Below, piece after piece: positions 8,195 to 16,830 of a stretch of DNA of 64,000 bases. This DNA comes from Oribacterium sp. WCC10 (GTDB lineage: Bacteria > Bacillota > Clostridia > Lachnospirales > Lachnospiraceae): NCBI RefSeq assembly GCF_900113415.1, contig NZ_FOPH01000005.1, forward strand, positions 124,001 through 188,000, written 5' to 3'. Numbering within the stretch: position 1 is the stretch's first letter; the number at the start of each line of letters is the position of its first letter. Both the position numbers and the translations under genes were made by a program. Under the pieces are notes generated by a model. It saw only the letters and a list, made by a program, of their open reading frames with translations, ran no database searches and had not been told where the DNA came from.

Positions 8195-8743
8195 CTATGG
8201 GTCTTCACGGTATCTTAGTAGTTCTTCATATGCTTCCTCCGCATCTGCCATCGCTTCATCGAACATTTTGCTAAGTTCTTTATCATAATCGTCCTCATCC
8301 TCATCTATTTGGTTTTCTTCATTCCGCGTGCGTCTGAGACAAGTGGCTTCTACGGCCATTGATGCCATACGCTCGTATGATATTTGCAGCGTATTTGAGA
8401 TCTCTGCCGCTGATATGCCACTATCTAAAAGATCTGCTATAATATAACAATTTTGGGCGTGAGTATCCAAACCAAATGTATCCTATATATGTTTGCTTGG
8501 TTGTAAGTCGTAAAGCTTATATAACTGTCCTTCTCTTACCCATTCTTTTGCAGTCATTATGCTGATGTCAAATTCACCGGCTATTTCTTGTTCTGTTTTT
8601 CCTGTCTCTGTCATTGTTGCGGCAAGGTGTCTCGCTCTACGTCTAAGTCCAGTATCATCAAATGTGTTTTTTAATATTTTGTATCCTGGTTCATACCATT
8701 TTTTTAAATATCTGAGTACTGCTAATTTTGTTTCAGTCGTCAT
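8195..8743 (-). pseudogene. HTH-like island protein interrupted by one in-frame TAG
   Basis: Starting at ATG 8743 (ribosome site AAGGAGG), the frame runs 86 codons, meets TAG at 8483-8485, and continues in the same frame for 95 codons to TAG at 8195-8197, with TAA six codons later at 8177. Both halves read as protein. The first has a helix-turn-helix-like stretch (EQEIAGEFDISIMTAKEWVR). The second has another (SAAEISNTLQISYERM) and an acidic tail. Either a nonsense-mutated gene, two genes with a re-start at TTG 8470, or a gene needing TAG decoding. See the amber-codon finding. Confidence 0.55.
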
Positions 8744-8776
8744 TTTTTCTTGCCTCCTTCTCAAAACTATTGCATC

Positions 8777-9175
8777 TTACTCAAAACCATATCGTAATTT
8801 CAGGGCTTGTACACCATATTGAGCTAGTCCATGGTAAGCGAGAGTGCCAAATACATTTGCAGTTGAATATTTTCTAAACATATCAACCTGCTTGTCTTTA
8901 TTATCAGTTAACACAACAGGATCATCGTGGAACAGATCAAATGCAAGTCTTATTATTGCCAATGATGAGGCTGTCACCCATTCTCCAAGGTTTTCTAATC
9001 CGCATACAATTTTCTCATCCTCGCTAAATAAAGACTTATAATGTTTACGGCAATCCACGTCTATACCCAAGGTATAGATTAATGCAGCAAGGTTATAATC
9101 AAGTTCGCTTGTTTTTGTGTAAATGTTCTTGTGAGCCTCATAAAATTCTTTATGCTCATTATCTCTAAAAATCAT
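8777..9175 (-). CDS. DUF6075-like protein, copy A
   Basis: 132 residues with ribosome site AGGAG. Paralogous to 7569-7982 along its whole length (HKEFYEAHKNIY, CRKHYKSLFSEDEK, RLAFDLFHDD, YSTANVFGTL, YGVQALKLRYG). The two copies bracket the amber-interrupted gene, so the cluster may have arisen by duplication. Small cytoplasmic protein with no transmembrane segment; role unknown. Confidence 0.7.
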   Translation of the reverse strand: MIFRDNEHKEFYEAHKNIYTKTSELDYNLAALIYTLGIDVDCRKHYKSLFSEDEKIVCGLENLGEWVTASSLAIIRLAFDLFHDDPVVLTDNKDKQVDMFRKYSTANVFGTLAYHGLAQYGVQALKLRYGFE

Positions 9176-9210
9176 TATGTTATACTCCTATTCATTCTAA
9201 TAATATGTTG

Positions 9211-9483
9211 TCATTCGAAGGGATTGCGCATTCTAAGTTCTTTTGAAATTTTTTCAATCCATTTTTTCATCCGCTTCCCAGTCACACCATATTTTGCTGC
9301 AAGGACATCAAGTGGGACATGGTCATATGTATACTCTTCAAAAGCGGCTTCTCTTGCAATTTTTCTGACCGCCTTGCCTTTTAACTTATTGATATTGTTG
9401 CGAGATGTCGTGACATCTACATTAACATCCTTTTTTGCAGCCCAGCGTGAGGCATTTTTTTTGATTTGTTTCAGATTGTTCAT
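9211..9483 (-). CDS. Small basic HTH-like island protein
   Basis: 90 residues, ribosome site AGGAGA. Rich in Lys/Arg at the N-terminus. The segment VPLDVLAAKYGVTGKRMKKW looks like a helix-turn-helix. First gene of the minus-strand small-gene cluster, and divergent from the structured RNA at 9.66 kb. A DNA-binding regulator of the cluster is a reasonable guess only. Confidence 0.6.
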   Translation of the reverse strand: MNNLKQIKKNASRWAAKKDVNVDVTTSRNNINKLKGKAVRKIAREAAFEEYTYDHVPLDVLAAKYGVTGKRMKKWIEKISKELRMRNPFE

Positions 9484-9659
9484 TTTGCTAATCTCCTATG
9501 TACTACGGGTTACGACATTAATATGTGTGGGATGCAAAAAAACAAAAAAAGAAAATAAAGATAATGCATAAATATATTTTATAGAAATATTCGTACCTAT
9601 AAATATTCTTAATTCACATTATTGATAATAAAATGCATTTACTTCTCACCGCCTCACAT

Positions 9660-10234
9660 CTTATCTATATACAACTTAATCCAACCGGATATCCGGTGAT
9701 GGTATATAGACGCCATTAAGTCTTTGAGGCCGTATGGACCGCGGCTTAACAAAAAAGAGTCTCGGCGAGACAAAGACATGCACTCCTACGTCTTGTCGTC
9801 AGTGGGTAAAGGACAGCAAGCCCACGTAAAAAACCTAAGCGTCAAAAAAAGCCATCTCAGAGTAAGATGACTTGATGTATGGTTAAGAGCTGTGGGGGCC
9901 TACCGTCATAACTGACGATGGAGCATTTTATGGAAATCACACTAGTCCGAAAGGACAGCGGTAGGGGCGCAAAAGGACGCCGTGGTGTGCCGGACTATGT
10001 TCGGGTCTGTGAGTGCAGCGGGTTTAGCTACTTCAGCCGATGTCTTCGACGGAAGAAATACTTGGGGGCAGATTTTTTCTCCGTTTCCACGGGAAAAGTC
10101 TGTCCCAAGCTCTTTTCGAAGCATAGCTCCGAAATTCGGCATTCGCCTCGTCGTCTCCGGAAGAAGATATGATCTTTGAGATACATTGAGTGATAAAGTA
10201 CTAAATAGCGCTTCACTTAGCGGAGTGCTATTTT
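9660..10234 (+). ncRNA. Large structured non-coding RNA (about 570 nt)
   Basis: No coding frame explains this block, which is more GC-rich than its surroundings. Pairings seen by eye: CTATATAC 9665-9672 with GTATATAG 9702-9709; inside it ACCGGA/TCCGGT. ACTTAAT 9674-9680 inside that helix pairs with ATTAAGT 9715-9721 outside it, a pseudoknot. Then GTCTC/GAGAC, AAGAC/GTCTT, GTGGG/CCCAC, CATCT/AGATG. CCTAC 9899 pairs with GTAGG 9961 around CGTCA/TGACG and a GTCC-GAAA-GGAC tetraloop hairpin. CTTGGGGGCAGA 10061 pairs with TCTGTCCCAAG 10099. A terminator hairpin follows. The GAAA tetraloop supports the plus strand. Size and island setting recall ROOL-class ornate RNAs; class unproven. Confidence 0.65.
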
Positions 10235-10236
10235 CC
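10203..10236 (+). terminator. Terminator of the large RNA (first)
   Basis: AAATAGCGCTTC pairs with GGAGTGCTATTT (12 bp including G-T pairs) and is followed by TTCC. Confidence 0.6.
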
Positions 10237-10264
10237 TGTAAAGCCTTTGATAGTACTTGAACTA

Positions 10265-10292
10265 AAGAACTCCGACTATGAGGAGTTCTTTT
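10265..10292 (+). terminator. Second hairpin downstream of the large RNA
   Basis: AAGAACTCC/GGAGTTCTT perfect 9-bp stem with an 8-nt loop, followed by TTCC. A backup terminator or processing hairpin. The rest of 10293-10504 shows nothing. Confidence 0.55.
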
Positions 10293-10504
10293 CCTACAGC
10301 TGAAGTTGTAAAGAAATCATGTTCGTAAGAGAAGTAAATAATATTTAGTGAACAAATAAAGTTCCATAAACTGACATCTGTTTATGTGAATAGGTCTAGT
10401 CACAAGGTTTCTCCAACAAATAATTCGGCACAAATACCCTGTATTATAAAAATAAGAGCTTCCTGTCCGGATTCAGCAAGCTCTTATCTAATCACTTATT
10501 CATT

Positions 10505-10545
10505 TGGCTCTGTCACAATAAACGGTTGATAATCGCCGTTTTTAT
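10505..10545. repeat. Half copy of a MITE-like inverted repeat
   Basis: GGCTCTGTCACAATAA followed by ACGGTTGA matches one arm of the complete element at 11675-11735. The opposite arm is missing, so this is a decayed or solo end. Confidence 0.55.
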
Positions 10546-10691
10546 AAAAGTATCGTCCTCATTTTTATTATTACTGAAAAAGTCATAATATATGTGTAAT
10601 GATTAAATTGGAAAGTTTTAAAACAAAGGAGAACTACCAAATAGTTAGACAGCCGTTCAGGTGGGCTGTCGGAAAGAAAATGAGGTAAGAT

Positions 10692-10769
10692 ATGAATGAT
10701 TATTTAGACATCACAGTGGTTGATGATGAAGTTAATATGAATATTGTCAAGGCATATTCAAATGAATGA
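10692..10769 (+). CDS. Very short reading frame with ribosome site
   Basis: 25 codons (MNDYLDITVVDDEVNMNI and on), preceded by GAGGTAAGAT and, further up, a CAGCC/GGGCTG hairpin (about 10651-10670). It may be a leader peptide or the 5' stub of a deleted gene: the DNA after the stop (10770-10877) is not coding in a way I can recognise. Confidence 0.3.
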   Translation: MNDYLDITVVDDEVNMNIVKAYSNE

Positions 10770-10877
10770 AGAAGCACACCGGAATATCTCTTTTCTTTTA
10801 GTTTTGCCATTTGATCTGTCTGAAAATAAAAATCTCCAAGTACATGTCCAAGAAAAAACAAAAGAAGATATTTAGTC

Positions 10878-11540
10878 TTACAATTCCATAAGCCTTTCCA
10901 TTTCTTTTTTTATTAGTTCAAGTGTATCAAGATATACAAGATAATTTGCATCCGAAAGTCTGCGGGCTATGGTTGGCTGAGTTGTGTTCATTTTTTTTGC
11001 ACACACTTCCTGGGTCTCTCCGGTATCCATCATTTCCCATACAGTTCTTCTCTGGTTTTCATTCCACCCATATTCTATGATTTTGGTAAGTGAAAGCAAT
11101 GCATTAACACTCTCTTTCAGAAGGAATCTGTCATCCATGTTGTAAAATTCTATCTTTACATCCGATGAACGAGCCTTTAATTTTCGTTCACTGTCATGAA
11201 GAAAATTTATAGCATTCCTTGCTGCATAAAAAGCAGGTCCATCTGCCCCAATCGCTGCATCCATATTTATATCTGTTGATATATCTCCAAAACCTATACC
11301 AAACCTTATTGATACAGGATACATATGTTTTTTTATGTAATGAATAATTTCCATGATGTGGTTGGGAAGAGACAATATGCCTTGAAATTCATCCCCCAAC
11401 GTGATCAGGAAATTTGCAGCGATATCATTTTGGTAAATTATATTTATCTCCTCAAGAATAGATTTGAGTGTTTTCTGAACAGTAAAACGATCCTGTATTT
11501 TTTTTGAATCCCTGATATCTCCAATGATAGCAATGTACAT
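10878..11540 (-). CDS. SatD family protein
   Basis: 220 residues; start ATG 11540 follows GAGAGG. The N-terminus (MYIAIIGDIRDSKKI) and the block LGDEFQGIL followed by RFGIGFGDI and AIGADGPAFYAARNAI are the pattern of SatD proteins. The C-terminus contains a helix-turn-helix (QEVCAKKMNTTQPTIARRLS). The pattern also resembles class III nucleotide cyclase-like folds, but I see no basis to claim activity. It follows the BREX operon in the same direction, separated by a terminator and a MITE-like repeat, so it is probably a separate unit. Confidence 0.75.
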   Translation of the reverse strand: MYIAIIGDIRDSKKIQDRFTVQKTLKSILEEINIIYQNDIAANFLITLGDEFQGILSLPNHIMEIIHYIKKHMYPVSIRFGIGFGDISTDINMDAAIGADGPAFYAARNAINFLHDSERKLKARSSDVKIEFYNMDDRFLLKESVNALLSLTKIIEYGWNENQRRTVWEMMDTGETQEVCAKKMNTTQPTIARRLSDANYLVYLDTLELIKKEMERLMEL

Positions 11541-11646
11541 ATAAATACCTCTCACTCAAACAATTATACCTATATAGCGTATAAATGTCGATAATACCTA
11601 ATTAATGTATAGCAACAATATATACACTATAAACGTATGCTGTTGA

Positions 11647-11671
11647 TAAAAAAAGAAGCCGCTTCTTTTAG
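11647..11671 (-). terminator. Terminator at the end of the BREX operon
   Basis: AAAAGAAGC/GCTTCTTTTTTT with T-run on the minus strand, placed after the MITE-like repeat downstream of the last BREX operon gene. Confidence 0.65.
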
Positions 11672-11674
11672 ATT

Positions 11675-11735
11675 TGGCTCTGTCGCAATAAAAGGTTGAA
11701 TTTTGCGAATATCAACCCCTTATTGTGACAGAGCC
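11675..11735. mobile_element. MITE-like 61-bp palindrome
   Basis: GGCTCTGTCGCAATAAAAGG (11675) and its near-perfect complement ending at 11735 form 24-nt arms around a 13-nt spacer. A one-arm relative lies at 10505. The GGCTCTGT ends look like insertion-sequence terminal repeats. It is too short to encode a transposase. Confidence 0.55.
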
Positions 11736-11765
11736 ATTCATTTTATACAATCAGGTCTTTGTTCA

Positions 11766-12101
11766 TTAGCACTCCTCTAGATACCTTACTTCCTTCCCGT
11801 GGACTCCGGCATATTCTATTTCCGAACGTGTGCTGTCTCCGATATAGCCTCCAACATTAATTACATATATAGAGTCTGCCATATCGATTTTCCTCTTATG
11901 CATGTCATCAAGCATTTCCTTTGTCTGGGAAACTGTTCCTTCGTCCATCCCATCCCAGACTTCATCATCACCGGAGTGTCCAAACATGCCAACACTGATG
12001 ACTATGTTTCCTTCCAATGTCAGCCTCTTCTGAGCTTCTATAAATTCATCTTTAAATCGTGTACTACCACAAAGAGTGATAACAGGATATTTACCAACCA
12101 T
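11766..12101 (-). CDS. Small Rossmann-like protein, last gene after brxL
   Basis: 111 residues from ATG 12101 (ribosome site GAGGTGG). The N-terminus ITLCGSTRFKDEFIEA and the C-terminus VINVGGYIGDSTRSEIEYA are typical of nucleoside 2-deoxyribosyltransferase-like / DUF4406 proteins, which bind nucleotides or their sugars. It sits 73 bp after brxL on the same strand and before the terminator, so it belongs to the BREX transcript. Whether it acts in defence (nucleotide sensing or processing) is inference. Confidence 0.6.
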   Translation of the reverse strand: MVGKYPVITLCGSTRFKDEFIEAQKRLTLEGNIVISVGMFGHSGDDEVWDGMDEGTVSQTKEMLDDMHKRKIDMADSIYVINVGGYIGDSTRSEIEYAGVHGKEVRYLEEC

Positions 12102-12174
12102 TACTTTCCACCTCATACGTTATTGGATGTTTTTTTACATGAATACCTGCCTGACAGAAGCAAATCCACCAGGC

Positions 12175-14301
12175 TTATTCAACCCCCAACGCCTTAAACA
12201 CCGCATCAACCGGGTCACTATAAGGAACAAGCTGGAATGCAGCAAAAAGATCAGGCGGTACTGTCGCGAGGTCCATCATAGTTGCTGCAGGAAGAAGTAC
12301 CTTCTTTGTACCACTATCCAGGCATACCTGTAATGTGCTAGCAAGATTCTCAACCTTCAGTACTGTTCCTCCGATGCTGAAATCTCCAAGAACTACCATA
12401 GAACTCTGTACCGGTCTCTGAAGAGCAATCGAACACAAAGCAACAAGTGTTGGTAATGCCAGGGTCTTCGTCATTCCAAGTCCCTGCAGATCCTGATAAT
12501 TGATGATAAAATCTTTGTTCTGCGCTCCAAGAGAACCACTGATTCTGTTACCGTTTGCCTTTAAATAGCTGTATGCCGTGTCAACGGCTTCTTTACATTC
12601 ACGATCCGCCCCAAGACCAGTTCTGTCAAACTTTCCGCTTCCCGGAAGCATCTGTGACTCCAGCCTGAACACACCTATCATTCCCGACTTTCCGGGAGAA
12701 ACGGTATAGATCTGTCCGGGATTCATCATGCCTTCCGGAATCAGTTTTCCACCGCCTTGCTCAGGTACAGAAACATAGTGCTCTTCAAATGTCTCGTTAT
12801 CTATGTATGAGAAATTAACATCATAGAACTCCATGCCGCCAAGCTTTTTAAGCTGCTCTTTTACTCTTCGGCGCATCTCCAGCGCAATCTGTATGATCTC
12901 TTCCAATTCTTCTTTAGTAAACTCGCCATTTGGATATACAATCTTCACCAGACCATCTACTATCCTTCGTACAGCTATAGTATCTCTCTGATTAAGATTC
13001 TTTCCTAAACGGAAATACCTTTCGATAGCGTCTCCATACTGCTCCTTACGAAGTTCTCTCACAAACTCTGCAAGATAATCGGTGATGAAGCCATAATCAT
13101 TGGTAAAATGCTCCGGTCTGAACTTCGGAATCTCCCACCCGGGAATATAGCAGTGCATTCTGTCAAGGAAAGCCGTATCCGTCCCCATGACAGGTGGAAA
13201 TGGATCAAATAAGCTGCTTGTCTTTAAAAGCACATCAACACTTTGGTTAATGTTTCCGACAAAAACCATAGATGCAGAAGCAGCCTTTTCCTCTTTCCCT
13301 CGTGCAAAAGACCCCGATGCCATGTAGTCTTTCATGATCTGTACGCCATCTTTGTCCTTGAAGTTGATGCCTGCAACTTCATCAAATGCGACACAGTCCC
13401 ACATTCCTACAAGTCCCATTGCATGGCTGCCCATATTGTAGAAAAGATTAGCAACAGTGGTCTGTCCGCCCGAGACAAGGATGCTGTTTGGTGATACTTC
13501 CTTATAGATATGAGATTTACCTGTACTACGAGGACCAAGCTCGCAAAGATTAAAATTGTTCTCAACAAGCGGAACAATTCTAAGAAGCAACAGCCACTTT
13601 TCTCTTTCCGTCAGTCTGTCAGGCTCCATTCCAATAGAACGAAGCATGATATCTATCCATTCTTCCTTGGTGAAAGCCTTACGCCCTTCCTTGAGTTCAT
13701 TTATGTCCACTGACGGCATCTGAATAGGCTTCAGTCTGCTTATAGTGATTACCGGAGCATCCTTCTTCTTTTTCTTCTTAGGCTCTTCCAAAGAAAAACC
13801 TATAGGATTGGATTCCTCCATAGCGGCATTGTATTCAAGCTGGATTATGCACCAAATTCCGCCGCAAAGAAGGCGGTCGTATTTTTCCGGATACTCCTCG
13901 GAAATCGGAACACCACCTAAACCAAGATTTGAGAACTGAGCTTCGTACTGATCATACTTAAGATTCAGACTCACAGTTACCCTGTCAATGATGCTCATGG
14001 TGCCGCGCTGGCGAAGCCTGGACAGGATCTTCTCAGATTCATCCGGACGAACATAGTTATCCGCTAAAATGTGTTTTACACTTTCAACACCGGAAGCTAT
14101 GATCTCTTCATCATCAGAATTGCAGTACTGCCCCAAAAGATATTCCAAAACATATACAGGAACATTGGCACCTTCCTTTATATGTTTGGTGAGATCTTTA
14201 CGGACTATCTTCCCATCGAATTTTTCTCGCAATTTCAGGTTGATAGCTGCATTCTTATCCGCTATGAAGTCCTTATTCTCATTTGTAAGCTCTAAACTCA
14301 T
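12175..14301 (-). CDS. brxL: BREX protein BrxL (AAA+ ATPase with Lon-like C-terminal domain)
   Basis: 708 residues. An N-terminal DNA-binding-like region is followed by an AAA+ module with Walker A GPRSTGKSH near residue 254 and VAFDEVAGI as Walker B, then DRMHCYIPGW. The C-terminus is Lon-protease-like (LQRPVQSSMVVLGDFSIGG, GTKKVLLPAA). I cannot place a canonical Lon serine, so proteolysis is doubtful. BrxL of type 1 BREX forms hexameric rings on DNA and is required for phage restriction but not for host methylation. Start at ATG 14301 (GAGGG upstream) is preferred over GTG 14316, which overlaps the pglZ stop. Translation is probably coupled to pglZ. Confidence 0.93.
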   Translation of the reverse strand: MSLELTNENKDFIADKNAAINLKLREKFDGKIVRKDLTKHIKEGANVPVYVLEYLLGQYCNSDDEEIIASGVESVKHILADNYVRPDESEKILSRLRQRGTMSIIDRVTVSLNLKYDQYEAQFSNLGLGGVPISEEYPEKYDRLLCGGIWCIIQLEYNAAMEESNPIGFSLEEPKKKKKKDAPVITISRLKPIQMPSVDINELKEGRKAFTKEEWIDIMLRSIGMEPDRLTEREKWLLLLRIVPLVENNFNLCELGPRSTGKSHIYKEVSPNSILVSGGQTTVANLFYNMGSHAMGLVGMWDCVAFDEVAGINFKDKDGVQIMKDYMASGSFARGKEEKAASASMVFVGNINQSVDVLLKTSSLFDPFPPVMGTDTAFLDRMHCYIPGWEIPKFRPEHFTNDYGFITDYLAEFVRELRKEQYGDAIERYFRLGKNLNQRDTIAVRRIVDGLVKIVYPNGEFTKEELEEIIQIALEMRRRVKEQLKKLGGMEFYDVNFSYIDNETFEEHYVSVPEQGGGKLIPEGMMNPGQIYTVSPGKSGMIGVFRLESQMLPGSGKFDRTGLGADRECKEAVDTAYSYLKANGNRISGSLGAQNKDFIINYQDLQGLGMTKTLALPTLVALCSIALQRPVQSSMVVLGDFSIGGTVLKVENLASTLQVCLDSGTKKVLLPAATMMDLATVPPDLFAAFQLVPYSDPVDAVFKALGVE

Positions 14302-14312
14302 AAATACATCCC

Positions 14313-16829
14313 TCACCAGTTAAAGTCATCCGCAAAAGTAAGATCCATTATCACCGAATGTCTGAAAAGCTCAAGTCCGGTGTTGTCATCTGTCACCACA
14401 AGATAATACTGCTTATTCTTATCATACTTCTGATTCTTGAAGTTGAATCTCATACGGAATATTCTCTTTGCCGAATCAGGCTCCCTGCTGTCCGCCACGT
14501 AAATATTTTCATTGGAAATACGCTCACCATCCTCGGACTCAAATAACAGGCGGTAAGTAGTTTCCTTCACTGTATCACTTACAGGCTCTGACTGAATGAA
14601 ATCCATGCCTGTGATCAGATTCGTTATCTTCTGGATCATGCTCACTAGACTTATGGAAACAGGCTTTGTTTCCATATGCCCACGTTCCATCTTTAACTCA
14701 AGCACCGGAATGATCATTTCCTGAGGCGATGAACCTCCATGAACGTAATTCTGTCCGCCCCCGGAAACCTTGAACACATTGCTGCTGGATGGGAATGACA
14801 CAACCTTGTCGTCATCATTACCCATCAGATATCCTAAGCCGATATTTGAAATACCATCCTCCTGAATCGGGGTTTTTGATACGATATATCTCCTGTTGAT
14901 CCAGGCGTCTTTACCGCTCATACCGCCGATCTTATCACTCTCGCTCAGCTTGTCACGTTTATAGATAAACCCATGATCTGATGTAACTATGAACTTATAA
15001 GTATTGGCATTTATCGTGATCTTATGCATCAGATCCACGATCTCTCTGATTGCCTCATCACATGCCACGAACACCTCATCTTCAGTGTTAGGCTTATCTC
15101 CTCTCGCATCGATCTGATTGTGATAAACATAGACTATTTGCTTTCCGGTAAAGATATTTCTTAGTTCAGTCTTCTTGAGATTCTTAATGTCATCGAACTG
15201 AACGCAGACACTGTCCTTACAATGTCTCTGCAGAACGGTCTGTCTTCCTGCGAGGTCATTACAGAGGATACCGTCAGCATAAACCTCATAGTCATCTCTC
15301 ATCTCCAAAGTGTCATGAGGCAGTAATGCAGCCATTCCAAGCCTTGTATACGAAGGAAGCGAACTCATCATAGGAGAAAGCTTTGCCGTACATCTCGGGT
15401 CATCCTTCATCTTCATCAAAAGCTCGTAACCCACTTCATATCTCATAGCATCAGATATGATTACAACAGTTCTTTCTTTAGATTGGTTCACGTATCTGCT
15501 ATAGAAGTTTCTCTGCAAAGGAAGTACCTTCAGCCCATCTTCACTTGTAAGAGCAGAGTTCCATCTTGGAATCAGATCATTCAGATACTCATTGGTATAA
15601 ATGTTTTCAACAAGACTCTGCAGCTTCTCATATGGAGCCGTGTCTTCAAGCTTGTCATGATAGAAATAGAACTTCCTGTATGTCCTGTCTATCAAGTGAT
15701 CCTCTGATTCGTATTTCTTTACAATGTCTCTCATATCATCACTGCCGCCATAGTTCGCAGCATTGACAACCGAAAGAGCATTTTCCAGCATCGCATACTG
15801 ATCTCTGTAAAGCTCACCGAAATGCATCTTTGAACGCATGTCACAAATCTGGAGCAAGCTAAGCTCATCAAGCTTTGCACCCACATCTTCAGACAGGATT
15901 CTTTCAGTCATCCATCTGAGAATAAGTTCATCTACAAATGAAAAGCTTTCCAGATGTATGATATCTTCAGCACTATACTGTGAAAGATTTTCCTTTACCT
16001 TAAGCCCTGTGGCCACATGCTGAGACAGCCTGTCAAAATCAGCACTAAAAAGGATACTGTTCATCATATTATCGAGGAACGCGATAACATTGCCCTGCTT
16101 CATGGAAACAAAGTTTCTCCAGGACACAGGAACTTCTCCTCGGATATATCTATCAGCATATGTCACAAAAAGAGTGACAATTAATCTTTCAAGAGTGGGC
16201 TCCGGATCGATGTAGCCGAATTGCTGTTCACAAAGCCGCCAGAAAGCTCCCAGGAGCTCATATTTATCCATCTCCTCAAGATATTTATTATCTTCTATAT
16301 CTCCCTGGGTGATGACTATCCTTACTACCTCTTCAAAAGAGCAGGTCTTGGTTTTACATACAGCGCTGAGAAGTCCGACCAGAATATTTTCCTCATTGAA
16401 GTTCTCGATTTCCAGATCATAGAAACGCTGAGTTCTATCCTTGTTCCCAAAGAACTTGATATGCTTCTCTATGACATGTTTATACTTTTCCTCAATGCCC
16501 AGATCCACAGACAAAAGCGAAGCTCTATCTGCAAAAAATCTCTTTGAATAAAGCAAAGTATCTTCTAGATGATTGTCTTTCACATCAGGCTTAGGAAACG
16601 GTGCATATATCAGATAATTAGTTGTGGTATCCTCTCTTTCAAGGAAATACTTCGTATAAAACTGATTATCTTTTTTGAGCTTATAGACCTTTGCATTTTC
16701 CAGTTCAACCGAATCTATATCTTCCTCAAATTCAGCCTTATCATCGTACCAAAATACGAGCTTACGGACATCGCCCGTAAACTCTGTATTCAGCCTGTCT
16801 ATTATCTGTTTTAAGTTTAATTCAGCCAT
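14313..16829 (-). CDS. pglZ: BREX protein PglZ (alkaline-phosphatase superfamily)
   Basis: 838 residues, the size of type 1 BREX PglZ. The metal-binding alkaline phosphatase superfamily core is visible as VVIISDAMRYEVGYEL near residue 454 and FIVTSDHGFIYKRD near residue 614. PglZ is essential in BREX; a phosphodiesterase role on nucleic acid has been proposed. It starts one base after the stop of the DUF1016 nuclease gene, and its stop overlaps the region of brxL initiation, so all three are translated as one unit. Confidence 0.93.
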   Translation of the reverse strand: MAELNLKQIIDRLNTEFTGDVRKLVFWYDDKAEFEEDIDSVELENAKVYKLKKDNQFYTKYFLEREDTTTNYLIYAPFPKPDVKDNHLEDTLLYSKRFFADRASLLSVDLGIEEKYKHVIEKHIKFFGNKDRTQRFYDLEIENFNEENILVGLLSAVCKTKTCSFEEVVRIVITQGDIEDNKYLEEMDKYELLGAFWRLCEQQFGYIDPEPTLERLIVTLFVTYADRYIRGEVPVSWRNFVSMKQGNVIAFLDNMMNSILFSADFDRLSQHVATGLKVKENLSQYSAEDIIHLESFSFVDELILRWMTERILSEDVGAKLDELSLLQICDMRSKMHFGELYRDQYAMLENALSVVNAANYGGSDDMRDIVKKYESEDHLIDRTYRKFYFYHDKLEDTAPYEKLQSLVENIYTNEYLNDLIPRWNSALTSEDGLKVLPLQRNFYSRYVNQSKERTVVIISDAMRYEVGYELLMKMKDDPRCTAKLSPMMSSLPSYTRLGMAALLPHDTLEMRDDYEVYADGILCNDLAGRQTVLQRHCKDSVCVQFDDIKNLKKTELRNIFTGKQIVYVYHNQIDARGDKPNTEDEVFVACDEAIREIVDLMHKITINANTYKFIVTSDHGFIYKRDKLSESDKIGGMSGKDAWINRRYIVSKTPIQEDGISNIGLGYLMGNDDDKVVSFPSSSNVFKVSGGGQNYVHGGSSPQEMIIPVLELKMERGHMETKPVSISLVSMIQKITNLITGMDFIQSEPVSDTVKETTYRLLFESEDGERISNENIYVADSREPDSAKRIFRMRFNFKNQKYDKNKQYYLVVTDDNTGLELFRHSVIMDLTFADDFNW

Positions 16830-16830
16830 T

